From Pseudofrankia sp. DC12 (GTDB lineage Bacteria; Actinomycetota; Actinomycetes; Frankiales; Frankiaceae), in contig NZ_KQ031391.1 of NCBI RefSeq assembly GCF_000966285.1, positions 616,978 to 680,977 of the forward strand: a stretch of 64,000 nucleotides of DNA, read 5' to 3'. The position numbers and the translations under genes are program-made. Below the pieces are notes generated by a model. That model saw only the letters and a program-made list of their open reading frames with translations. It had not been told where the DNA came from and searched no databases. Positions 20,271 through 29,011 of this stretch are shown here, one piece after another (the first letter of the stretch is position 1; each line of letters starts with the position of its first letter).

Positions 20271-23200
20271 TCAGCGGGCCCGGTGGGCGGTGTCGGCTGG
20301 GCGGGTGCGGCGGTCGGACCGGCCGTCGTGGTCGCCGCCTGCGCGGCCGTCGCCTCGCGTCGAGCCGATGTCGCCCAGGGACCGGGCGTCGTCCCCGGGC
20401 GAGTCCGCGACGGCCGAGCACGGCCGGGCGGACGGGCCCGAGGCGCTGGCCGGGTCGGCGCGGTTGCCGAGTACGGTGGCGCTGCCACGGCCCGAGCCAC
20501 GTCGCCCGCCACGGCCGTTGGGCGAGGCGGGGCCGGTGTGAGGGGCGGGGCCGGCGGGCCTGCCTGCGGCGGTTAGCAGCCGTTCGAGGGTGTGCCGGCC
20601 CTGCCCGGTGAACAGCGTGACCGCGCGGAGCACGGCCGGGTCGAGCTTGGGCATCGGCCGGACCCAGCGGACCGCGACCAGGCCCTGCGCGCCGCCCTCG
20701 CCCAGCAGCGGCACCATCAACGCGGACGCGACCTCCATCTTGCGTGCCATCGACGGCGAGAGCACGGTGCTCGCCGAGGCGTCTGGGACGAACACCGGCC
20801 GGCGTGATCCCGCCACCTTGCGCACGACCTCCTCGGCCTCGAGCGTGGTGCGCATCCCGACTGTGGAGACCGGCCGGGCGCCTTTGGCGACGGACAGCCC
20901 GGTGACCCGGAAGACGGACGAGCCAGGAAGGTCGGGCAGCATGACGGCCGCCGTGTCCGCGCCACAGAGCGACCGGACCGTGTCTGTGAACACGGCGGCC
21001 GCGGCCGCAAGGTCGCGGCGGTGCCAGAACCGGTCCAGCCGGTCCAGGCCCTCCTCGACCTCTTCGAGCAGCAGCCGTTCCAGCCGGGCGTCGAGCAGCC
21101 GCATGGTGTGCGCGGCCAGTTCCTGAAGCGCGATTCGCTGGGCGCTGGTGAGGCGGCGCGGCACCCGGTCGGAGACGCTGAGCGCGCCCAGGATCCGGCC
21201 CTCCGCGGTCCGCAGCGGCGCGCCGGCCACGAAGATCACGTGGGCCGGCTCGATCCGGGCGAGGTGGGCATATCGCAGGTCGCGGGTGGTGTCGGCGATC
21301 TCGAGGTACTCGCCGGAGGCCACGATGTACGACCCGGGGCCGACCCGGGCGCCGAGATCGGTCACCTCCACGCCGTGGACCGCCTTGAACCACTCCCGGT
21401 TGGCGTCGATGAAGACCAGGTAGCCGTAGCGGCAGTCGGTGACCTGTGCCGCCAGCGTGGCCAGGGCGTCGAACTGGGGCTCCGGCGGCGTGTCGAGGAT
21501 GCGGTAACGGCGCAGCGCCACGAGCCGTTCGGCCTCGTCCGGCGGGTTGGGCGCGGCCATCCCGGTCCGGACCCACAGCTCGGTGGTCTTCTCCGGCACC
21601 ACGAGCCGGGCCGCCTTGTGTGCGGCGACGGTGGGGCTCTCGTCCGCCTCCACGGCCGCGGGACGATCAGCGTCCGGCGGTGCCGGGGCGGTCTCCGGCG
21701 CCGCGGCGGCGGGCACGGTCGCCCCGGCTGCCGGCTCGGCGGCCTCGGCGGCCTCGGCGGCCTCGGCGGAGGCAGCGACGGGCTGGTAGCCGCCCCTCAG
21801 CAGCGCGGCCAGCTGGTCGGCCGGCACCGGCGGCGAGAGGGCGTCACCCTGGAGCAGATCGACGCCGAGCTCGATGAGCATCCGGGCGGATTCCTCGTCC
21901 TCGACCCCCTCGCCGACGACGCGCAGGCCGAGCCGGTGGCCGAGGTCGACGACCGACCGGACGATCGCGACGTCCGGCAGGCTGCCGCGGGCGTCCGCGA
22001 CGAAGCCCTTGTCGATCTTCATCTCGTCGAACGGGAGCGCCTTGAGGATCTCCATCGAGCTGTAGCCGGTGCCGAAGTCGTCGAGCGCGAGCTTCACCCC
22101 GGCGGTCCGCAGCTCCCCCAGCATGGCCGCGGCCCTGGCCGGCTGGGAGATGAGCGCGCTCTCGGTGATCTCCAGGGTGAGCATGTCGGGGGGCAGGTCG
22201 TAGGCCTCGAGCCGGCGGGTGATCAGCCGGGGCAGGTCGTCGACGATCAGCATGCGGGCGGACAGGTTCGCGGACACCGGGATCTCCAGGCCCTCGCGCA
22301 TCCAGGCGGCGCACTGGCCGAGCGCCTCGTCCAGCTCCCACCAGGTCAGGTCGATGATCAGGGTGGAGCGTTCGGCCATCGGCAGGAACGAGCCCGGCGG
22401 CAGCAGGCCACGCTCCGGATGGCACCAGCGCACCAGCGCCTCGACGCCGGCGACCTGGCCGGTCGCCGCATCCTGCAGCGGCTGGTAGTAGAGGACCAGC
22501 TCGCGGTTGGCGATCGCCCGGCGCAGCTGGGCGTGGAGCGCCAGCTCCCAGGAGCGGACGCCGACCGTCCCGGCCATCCCACTGGTCCAGACCCCGACCC
22601 GGGCACCGTCGCGTTTGGCGTTGGCGAGCGCCGCGTCGGCGCACGGCAACAGCGCGGAAAGCCGTTCGCCGTTGCGCGGCGCGACCGCCAGGCCCGCGGT
22701 CGACTCGAGCTCGACGTCGATGCCACGGATACGGACCAACCCGTCGAGCTGGTCGAGCACGTTTCGCCCGACGCGCCCGAGCCGGTCGCGGCGTTCGTCG
22801 TCGTCCTCGGCGGCCAGCTCCGGGCCAGGCAGGACCAGGACGAACTCGTCGCCGCCGAGCCGGCCCGCGAACAGCGGCGTCGGTTTCACCCCGCGCAGCA
22901 GGTTGGCGAACTCCCGCAGCGCCTCGTCGCCGGCCTGGTGGCCGAGCGCGGTGTTGATCTCCCGGAAGCGGTTCACGTCGAGCACCATCAGGATCGCCGA
23001 GCGGCCGGCGAGCAGCATCTCGGCGATCGCCGGCTCGGCGGCGTGGATCAGGCCGGCGCGGTTCGTCAGCCCGGTCAGCGGGTCGTTGAACGCCTGGCCA
23101 CGGCCCCAGCCGAGGAAGCCGGAGGCGAAAGCCGCGGCGCCGATCGTGCTCAGCAGGCACGACACGTAGGTCAGCGGAATGGCGGTCAGGCCGCCGCGGA

Positions 23201-23594
23201 CGCCCATGGCGACGGTGAGGGCAGCAGCGATCGCGCCGGTCACCGCGGCCGCCGGGGCGCGCCGGGGGGAGACCAGGCCGGCGTAGCTGCCCGCCCACGG
23301 GAACCAGAGCAGGAAGGCCAGCGGCGCGCGGGAGCCGTCGCCGCCGAGGATCGCGGTCGTCATGGCGGCCGTCATCGCCAGCGACACCACGAGCGCCTGC
23401 CGGCGCACGTCGTGGCGCCGGTCGAGCAGCAGGTAGGCGAGGGTGGCGGCCGAGACCGTGAGGGCCGCGATCGTCGAGGGGAGCATCTGGACCTCGGACG
23501 GCGCCACGAGCATGACGACGAGGAACAGCGTGCCGACCAGCGGGAGCGCGATCAGGTAGCCGCTCCGCTGGACCGCCGCGCGCATCGCTCGCAT
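20271..23594 (-). CDS. Membrane GGDEF-EAL protein with C-terminal GAF domains (c-di-GMP turnover)
   Basis: 1107 residues. GGGGAGGG six bases before ATG 23594 fixes the start. About five membrane segments fill residues 8-165, then a GGDEF domain with an intact GGDEF motif (247-251), an EAL domain with intact EALVRW (385) and DDFGTGYSS, ending near residue 610 (LLQGDALSPPVPADQL). A linker with tandem 9-bp repeats coding EAAEAAEAAE precedes two GAF-like domains (about 710-860 and 880-1040). Both cyclase and phosphodiesterase sites look usable, so the output may be switched by the sensors. GAF domains after the EAL domain are unusual; they mostly sit before GGDEF. The last 80 residues are disordered. 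It lies 41 bases from the AftD-like stop, convergent. Confidence 0.9.
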   Translation of the reverse strand: MRAMRAAVQRSGYLIALPLVGTLFLVVMLVAPSEVQMLPSTIAALTVSAATLAYLLLDRRHDVRRQALVVSLAMTAAMTTAILGGDGSRAPLAFLLWFPWAGSYAGLVSPRRAPAAAVTGAIAAALTVAMGVRGGLTAIPLTYVSCLLSTIGAAAFASGFLGWGRGQAFNDPLTGLTNRAGLIHAAEPAIAEMLLAGRSAILMVLDVNRFREINTALGHQAGDEALREFANLLRGVKPTPLFAGRLGGDEFVLVLPGPELAAEDDDERRDRLGRVGRNVLDQLDGLVRIRGIDVELESTAGLAVAPRNGERLSALLPCADAALANAKRDGARVGVWTSGMAGTVGVRSWELALHAQLRRAIANRELVLYYQPLQDAATGQVAGVEALVRWCHPERGLLPPGSFLPMAERSTLIIDLTWWELDEALGQCAAWMREGLEIPVSANLSARMLIVDDLPRLITRRLEAYDLPPDMLTLEITESALISQPARAAAMLGELRTAGVKLALDDFGTGYSSMEILKALPFDEMKIDKGFVADARGSLPDVAIVRSVVDLGHRLGLRVVGEGVEDEESARMLIELGVDLLQGDALSPPVPADQLAALLRGGYQPVAASAEAAEAAEAAEPAAGATVPAAAAPETAPAPPDADRPAAVEADESPTVAAHKAARLVVPEKTTELWVRTGMAAPNPPDEAERLVALRRYRILDTPPEPQFDALATLAAQVTDCRYGYLVFIDANREWFKAVHGVEVTDLGARVGPGSYIVASGEYLEIADTTRDLRYAHLARIEPAHVIFVAGAPLRTAEGRILGALSVSDRVPRRLTSAQRIALQELAAHTMRLLDARLERLLLEEVEEGLDRLDRFWHRRDLAAAAAVFTDTVRSLCGADTAAVMLPDLPGSSVFRVTGLSVAKGARPVSTVGMRTTLEAEEVVRKVAGSRRPVFVPDASASTVLSPSMARKMEVASALMVPLLGEGGAQGLVAVRWVRPMPKLDPAVLRAVTLFTGQGRHTLERLLTAAGRPAGPAPHTGPASPNGRGGRRGSGRGSATVLGNRADPASASGPSARPCSAVADSPGDDARSLGDIGSTRGDGRAGGDHDGRSDRRTRPADTAHRAR

Positions 23595-23981
23595 CGCCAG
23601 CCCTCCCCGTGCCCGGACGCGCGAGTGCCGGACGCCGCTGTGGCGTCGGGGAGCACCCGTGCGCGCCGTGCCGCCGGCCCAGGGCAAACCCACCCGTCAT
23701 GGGGCGAGGTGCCGAACCGGACCGTCACCCCGGACCACTCCTCCTACACGGCCCGTACCCAGCCAGTCACACCATCTCCCGCGCGGACCGCGGGGTAACC
23801 CTCCCCAACCATCCACCCTGCGCCCGCGTCCAATATCTGTCCACTCCTCGGATCGACCCCCTCACGCTCAGCGTCCAGCGCGAGGCGAGATGGCCGTTCC
23901 GCTCCCGCAAGATACGGAATGAACCGTACGGTCGGGACCGTTTCCGCGACGCCGATGCCACGGGGCCCGGCGGGGCGCGGC
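23595..23981. other. Intergenic region between polA end and the GGDEF-EAL gene
   Basis: 387 bases with clearly lower GC between about 23740 and 23930. On the reverse strand this must hold the promoter of the GGDEF-EAL gene and the end of the polA transcript. A 10-bp palindrome ACCGTACGGT sits at 23923-23932. No supported ORF is seen. Confidence 0.5.
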
Positions 23982-26906
23982 CTAGTGGGCGGCGTCGTCC
24001 CAGGTGTGGCCGGAGCCGGCCGAGACCTCCAGCGGTACCGACATGGTGTACGCGTTCGCCATCTCGGCCCGGACCAGGCTCTCGGCCTGCTCACGCTCGC
24101 CCGGGGCGATCTCCAGGACAAGCTCGTCGTGGACCTGGAGGAGCAGCCGGGACCGCAGCCCGGCGTCGCGCAGGCCACGGTCGACGCCCAGCATCGCGAT
24201 CTTGATGATGTCCGCGGCGGAGCCCTGGATCGGCGCGTTGAGCGCCATGCGCTCGGCCATCTGGCGACGCTGGGAGTTGTCGCTGGTCAGGTCGGGCAGG
24301 TAGCGGCGGCGCCCGAGAATGGTCTCGGTGTAGCCGTCCTTGCGGGCCTGGTCGACGACGCCGCGCAGGAAGTCGCGGACGCCGCCGAACCGGGCGAAGT
24401 AGGCCTCCATGTGTTCCCGGGCCTCGTCCGGGTGGATGCCGAGCTGGGTGGCGAGCCCGTAGGCGGACAGGCCGTAGGCCAGCCCGTACGACATCGCCTT
24501 GATCCGGCGGCGCAGCTCCGGGTCGACCTCGGCGACCGGCAGGTTGAACGCCTGGGCCGCGACGAAGGTGTGCAGGTCCTCGCCGGAGGCGAACGCCTCG
24601 ATCAGGCCGGCGTCCCTCGAGAGGTGCGCCATGATCCGCATCTCGATCTGCGAGTAGTCGGCCGTCAGCAGCGTCTCGTAGCCGGGGCCGACCACGAAGG
24701 CGCGGCGGATCTGGCGGCCCTCGGCGGTCCGGATCGGGATGTTCTGCAGGTTCGGGTCGGTCGAGCTCAGCCGGCCGGTGGCCGCGATCATCTGGTTGAA
24801 CGTGGTGTGGATGCGGCCCGCGTCGTCGATCATCGGGAGCAGCGACTCGACGACCGTCTTGAGCCGGGCGACGTCGCGGTGGCGCAGCAGGGTCGGGATG
24901 AGCGGGTGCTCGGACTGGGTGGCCAGCCACGCGAGCGCGTCCGCGTCGGTGGTGTAGCCGGTCTTGATCTTCTTCGTCTTGGGCAGACCCAGCTCGTCGA
25001 ACAGGATCTGCTGGAGCTGCTTGGGTGAGCCAAGGTTGAACGGCCGGCCGACGATCTCGTGGGCGGCCTCGACGACCTTGGTGACCTCGGCGCCGTACTG
25101 GGACTGCAGGTCGGCCAGGTACTCGGCGTCGGCGGCGATGCCGGCCCGCTCCATGCCGGCGAGGACTGTCAGCAACGGCAGCTCGATGTCGCGCAGCAGC
25201 GTGGCGGCGGAGCGGCGCTCCAGGTCGCCGTCGAGCGCGTCGGCGAGCTCCGCGACGGCCCTGGCCCGCACCACGTCCACCTCGGCCTCGGCCGGCTCCT
25301 CGACGCCCTCGACCTCGACGTCCAGGGTCAGCTGGCCGTCGGACGGGGCCTCGTCGGCCTTCAGCTCCCGGTGCAGGTACCGCAAAACCAGGTCGCCCAG
25401 GTCGAATGAGCGCTGGCCGGGCAGCGCCAGGTAGGCGGCCAGCGCGGTGTCGCTGGTGACGCCGGCCAGGCCGAAGCCCAGCTCAGCCAAAGCGAGCATC
25501 GGGCCCTTCACGTCATGGGCGGCCTTGGGCTTCGCCGGGTCGGCGAGCCAGGCGCCGAGGCCCTGCTCGTCGGCCGGCGTGAGCTGGGTCGGGTCGATCC
25601 AGGCGGCCTTGCCGTCGGACGCGGCCAGCGCCACCCCCGCGACGGTCCCGGTGCCCCGGCCCCAGCCGCCGCGCAGGTGCAGACCCGTCCGGGCGCCGCC
25701 CGTCGTGTGCTCGGCGAGCCACTCGGTGACGTCGCCGGCCGCGAGCAGCTCGAGCTCGACCGCGAAGCCACCGTCGCCGGCGGCCGGCTCGACGATCGCG
25801 AGCGCCTGGTAGAGCCGCTCGCGCAGCACCCGGAACTGCAGCGTGTCGAACAGTGTGTGCACGGCCTCCCGGTCCCACGGCACCAGCCGCAGGTCGGCGG
25901 GGGCGCGGCCGAGCGGGACGTCGCGCGCGAGCTCGGTCAGGCTCCGGTTGCGGATGACGTTGCCGAGGTGGTCCCGCAGCGACTGGCCGGCCTTGCCGCT
26001 GACCTCGTCGGCCCGGTCGACCAGCTCCGCCAGGCTGCCGAACTGCTGGATCCACTTGGTGGCGGTCTTCTCGCCGACCCCGGGGACGGACGGCAGGTTG
26101 TCGGACGGGTCGCCGCGCAGCGCCGCGAAGTCCGGGTACTGCGCCGGGGTCAGGCCGTACTTGGCCTCAACCTCCTCCGGGGTGTACCGGACCATGTCGC
26201 TGATGCCCTTGCGCGTCATCAGGACGGTGACCTGGCCTGTGACGAGCTGGAGGGCGTCCCGGTCGCCGGTGACGATGAGGACGTCCATGCCGTCGAACTC
26301 GCCCTGGGTCGCCAGGGTCGCGATGACGTCGTCGGCCTCGTAGCTCGCGGCCGACAGGCTCGGCACCGCGAGCGCGTCGCAGACCTGGTGGATCAGGCTG
26401 ATCTGGCCGACGAAGTCGCTCGGCGTCTCGGCGCGGCCGGCCTTGTACTCGGCGTACTGGGCGTGCCGGAAAGTGGGCGCGGGCAGGTCCCAGGCGACGG
26501 CGACGTGGGTCGGCTGCTCGTCTCGCAGCGCGTTGATCAGCATCGAGGTGAAGCCGTAGACGGCGTTCGTCGGCTGCCCGGTCGTGGTCGAGAAGTTCTC
26601 CACCGGCAGCGCGAAGAAGGCCCGGTAGGCCAGCGAGTTCCCGTCGAGCAGCAGGAGCCGGGGCACGCCGGGCCTGGGCGCGGACCTGGCGGCCGACGCG
26701 GCCGGCCGCGTGGCGGGCCTGGCCGCAGCCCGCGATCCTGACGCCCGTGCGGCACGCCGCGCCGGCGCCCTGGCGGGCGCGGCGTCGGCAGGTGGCGCGT
26801 CGGCGGCGTCGACCGGGCTCTCGGGCGCCCCGGCCTGAGACGCTGCGAGGCGGGACCCGGTGATCTCGGACCCCGTACCACCTCGCTGGGCGACGTCGGG
26901 CTGCAT
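23982..26906 (-). CDS. polA: DNA polymerase I
   Basis: 974 residues from ATG 26906; GTG 26954 would add 16 residues with TQPE repeats. After an Ala/Arg/Pro-rich extension of ~75 residues comes the 5'-nuclease domain (LLLLDGNSLAYRAFFALP, YEADDVIATLA, VTGDRDALQLV, GDPSDNLPSVPGVGEKTA). The middle 3'-exonuclease-like domain lacks the catalytic D-x-E residues, so proofreading is absent, as in other actinobacterial Pol I. The polymerase domain is complete: motif A LLTADYSQIEMR, motif B RRIKAMSYGLAYG and motif C QVHDELVLE. Tyr807 stands where E. coli and Taq have Phe; mycobacterial Pol I shares this Tyr, which lowers discrimination against dideoxynucleotides. It serves Okazaki-fragment processing and repair. 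The disordered N-terminus is unusual; a GTG just before the first conserved Arg-Leu is an alternative start. Confidence 0.97.
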   Translation of the reverse strand: MQPDVAQRGGTGSEITGSRLAASQAGAPESPVDAADAPPADAAPARAPARRAARASGSRAAARPATRPAASAARSAPRPGVPRLLLLDGNSLAYRAFFALPVENFSTTTGQPTNAVYGFTSMLINALRDEQPTHVAVAWDLPAPTFRHAQYAEYKAGRAETPSDFVGQISLIHQVCDALAVPSLSAASYEADDVIATLATQGEFDGMDVLIVTGDRDALQLVTGQVTVLMTRKGISDMVRYTPEEVEAKYGLTPAQYPDFAALRGDPSDNLPSVPGVGEKTATKWIQQFGSLAELVDRADEVSGKAGQSLRDHLGNVIRNRSLTELARDVPLGRAPADLRLVPWDREAVHTLFDTLQFRVLRERLYQALAIVEPAAGDGGFAVELELLAAGDVTEWLAEHTTGGARTGLHLRGGWGRGTGTVAGVALAASDGKAAWIDPTQLTPADEQGLGAWLADPAKPKAAHDVKGPMLALAELGFGLAGVTSDTALAAYLALPGQRSFDLGDLVLRYLHRELKADEAPSDGQLTLDVEVEGVEEPAEAEVDVVRARAVAELADALDGDLERRSAATLLRDIELPLLTVLAGMERAGIAADAEYLADLQSQYGAEVTKVVEAAHEIVGRPFNLGSPKQLQQILFDELGLPKTKKIKTGYTTDADALAWLATQSEHPLIPTLLRHRDVARLKTVVESLLPMIDDAGRIHTTFNQMIAATGRLSSTDPNLQNIPIRTAEGRQIRRAFVVGPGYETLLTADYSQIEMRIMAHLSRDAGLIEAFASGEDLHTFVAAQAFNLPVAEVDPELRRRIKAMSYGLAYGLSAYGLATQLGIHPDEAREHMEAYFARFGGVRDFLRGVVDQARKDGYTETILGRRRYLPDLTSDNSQRRQMAERMALNAPIQGSAADIIKIAMLGVDRGLRDAGLRSRLLLQVHDELVLEIAPGEREQAESLVRAEMANAYTMSVPLEVSAGSGHTWDDAAH

Positions 26907-27073
26907 GATCTCGGGTTGCGTCGTCTCGGGTTGTGTGATCGTCGAACCGGACACCCAGCGAAGTCTAGGCGCCCCTGCCGACAATCCCGGACAGCGCCCG
27001 ACCGCCTGATCTCGGGACACCGTGGTCCCCCTTACGGCGACGGCCGGTCGACGGGAAGCCATAGGCTCGCAGG

Positions 27074-27550
27074 ATGACTGTGGAGACCGAGCCGGCGGAC
27101 ACGGTCGGGCCGCGCCAGCAGGCCGAGCTGCTCGCACAGCTGAACGCCCACCGGGGCGAGCTCGCCGAGAGGCTCGGCATCGAGCTGATCGCGGCCACCC
27201 CGGAACGCGTGGTCGGCCAGATGCCGGTCGAGGGCAACCGCCAGCCCTACGGGCTGCTGCACGGGGGCGCCTCGGTGGCACTCGCCGAGACCGTCGGCTC
27301 GATCGCCGCGATGCTCAACGCGGGCCCGAGCCGGGCGGCCGTCGGCCTGGACATCAACGCCACCCACCATCGGGCGATGACGTCGGGCACCGTCACGGCC
27401 GTGGCGACCCGGATTCACGCCGGCCGCTCGGCCGCGATGTTCGACATCCGCATCACCGACGAGCAGGGCCGCCCGGTCTGCACCAGCCGCCTGACCTGCA
27501 TGCTGCGCGACCAGCCGCCAGCCGGCGGGACAGTCCCCGGCCGCGGCTGA
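27074..27550 (+). CDS. Hotdog-fold thioesterase (PaaI/YbdB-like)
   Basis: 158 residues with one hotdog domain. The signature GNRQPYGLLHGGASVALAETVGS contains the N-x-x-G-x-x-H-G-G-x-x-x-x-L-x-E pattern in which the His-Gly-Gly and the downstream Glu form the active site of PaaI/EntH-type acyl-CoA thioesterases. These enzymes hydrolyse aryl- or acyl-CoA, often as housekeeping or proofreading functions. It is divergent from polA with a 167-base gap. No catabolic genes adjoin, so the substrate is open. Confidence 0.9.
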   Translation: MTVETEPADTVGPRQQAELLAQLNAHRGELAERLGIELIAATPERVVGQMPVEGNRQPYGLLHGGASVALAETVGSIAAMLNAGPSRAAVGLDINATHHRAMTSGTVTAVATRIHAGRSAAMFDIRITDEQGRPVCTSRLTCMLRDQPPAGGTVPGRG

Positions 27551-27886
27551 GCCGGCCAGCACACCCGCGACCGGCGCCGGCTCGTCGACCTGCCGGGCCG
27601 GGCCGCCGTCGCACGCTCCCAGCCTGGCCACGCGAGCGTCGCGTCGTCGCGCCAGCGGTGACACCCGGGGACGGTCTTTGGTGCCGTCCGGACCTTCCCC
27701 GCGCCCGGACGTTTTCTACTCGTCCGACCCCCGGGTCCACCACCGGAAGAGACGGTATGAGCGTTGAGTAACCAGGTCAACACGGCCCGCGCGGACCCGA
27801 CGACTGTTGTGACTTCTCCGGCAACGCCTGCCTTCCGCTAACCGCTTGCGCTTCGCTACCGGCGGATGCCGACCGGAGGCGACCGG
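27551..27886. other. Intergenic region with no supported gene
   Basis: 336 bases between the convergent thioesterase and livG genes. The position behind livG is where livF often lies, but no ABC ATPase fragment is found here in any frame. Only short, biased frames occur. The segment 27700-27860 is somewhat less GC-rich; I see no clear hairpin with long arms. Confidence 0.5.
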
Positions 27887-29011
27887 TCACGGCGCCGTCA
27901 CCGCGGTACCCAGGTAGGCCTCCACCACGGCCGGGTCGGCGCGGACCTCGTCGGGGGTGCCGGTGGCGATCACCTTGCCGAAGGTCATCGCCAGGACCGT
28001 GTCGGCGACGGCGGCGACGAGCCGGATGTCGTGCTCGATGAGCAGGATGCTGACGCCGCGCGCCCGGATCTGACCGATCAGCTCGACGAGGTCGCGCCGC
28101 TCGGCTGCCGTCGCGCCGGCGGCCGGCTCGTCCAGCAGCAGCAGCGTCGGGCGAGTGCCCAGAGCCCGGGCGATCTCCAGCCGGCGCTGGGCGCCGTAGG
28201 GCAGGCTCGCCGCGGGCTGCCCGGCCCGGTCGGCCAGACCGGCGAAGTCCAGCAGCTCCCAGCTGGCCGCCTCGACCGCGCGGGCCTCCCGGCGCACGAA
28301 CGGCAGCGGCAGCAGCGCCCGGCCGGCACCGACGCGAGCCCGCACCTCGACGCCGACCCGGACGTTGTCGAGGGCCGTCAGGTCGCCGAACAGCCGGATG
28401 TTCTGGAACGTGCGGGCGATCCCCAGCCGAGCCACCCGATGGGCGGAGCGGCCGAGCAGCTCGACCGGCTTGCGCGCGACGTCCGGTTCGTCCACCGGAG
28501 CGGCCCGTCCCAGGCGGACCTCCCCCGGTTCCGCCGGGTCGTCGGTGCGCTCGCCGTCCGATGGCTGCCGCGCGCCGGCCGGCCCGGGGCCGAGCGACGC
28601 CCAGGAGCCGAGTCCCGGGTCACGGGTCGGCCAGAAGTGGGCACTGCCCCGGCGGGGCTTGTAGGTGCCGGTGAGGCAGTTGAACAGGGAGGTCTTGCCG
28701 GCTCCGTTCGGGCCGATCACGGCCAGCACCGTGCCGCGCGGCTGGCGCAGCGAGACGTCGTCGAGGCTGGTCAGCCCGCCGAACCGCAGGGTCAGGCCCG
28801 CGACGTCGAGGATCGGCCGCGACTGCGGCAACGAGCCAGGCGACGGCACCGTCGTGGCGTCCGGCGCCCAGCCGAAGCGCGGCCCTGGCCGGGCCGGCAC
28901 CACCGGCACCGGCAGCGACGCGCGCCCACGCGCCCACGGGATCGCCGCGCCCGCACCAGTGGACGGACCGGGGACCCCGGCCTCGGGGACAGGCGGTTCG
29001 GGATCGGTCAT
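27887..29011 (-). CDS. livG: Branched-chain amino-acid-type ABC transporter ATPase LivG
   Basis: 374 residues, about 100 more than usual LivG. A 65-residue Pro-rich N-terminus precedes the ATPase: Walker A GPNGAGKTS (100-108), Q-loop in ARTFQNIRLF, signature LPYGAQRRLE in place of LSGGQ (normal for LivG), Walker B LLLLDEPAAG and switch His in LLIEHDIRL. The extra length includes a ~55-residue Gly/Asp/Pro-rich insertion between Walker A and the Q-loop (after YKPRRGSAHF), a place where insertions are rare. It powers import by the LivH-LivM pair. The start overlaps the livM stop by four bases. No livF follows. Confidence 0.92.
   Translation of the reverse strand: MTDPEPPVPEAGVPGPSTGAGAAIPWARGRASLPVPVVPARPGPRFGWAPDATTVPSPGSLPQSRPILDVAGLTLRFGGLTSLDDVSLRQPRGTVLAVIGPNGAGKTSLFNCLTGTYKPRRGSAHFWPTRDPGLGSWASLGPGPAGARQPSDGERTDDPAEPGEVRLGRAAPVDEPDVARKPVELLGRSAHRVARLGIARTFQNIRLFGDLTALDNVRVGVEVRARVGAGRALLPLPFVRREARAVEAASWELLDFAGLADRAGQPAASLPYGAQRRLEIARALGTRPTLLLLDEPAAGATAAERRDLVELIGQIRARGVSILLIEHDIRLVAAVADTVLAMTFGKVIATGTPDEVRADPAVVEAYLGTAVTAP

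Noticed and set aside
16673-20512. 1279-codon reverse-strand frame opposite the AftD-like gene
   Set aside because: Biased composition, no domain, and fully explained as antisense of a coding frame with G/C third positions.
21021-23798. 925-codon forward frame opposite the GGDEF-EAL gene
   Set aside because: The reverse strand carries intact GGDEF, EAL and GAF motifs; the forward frame has none.
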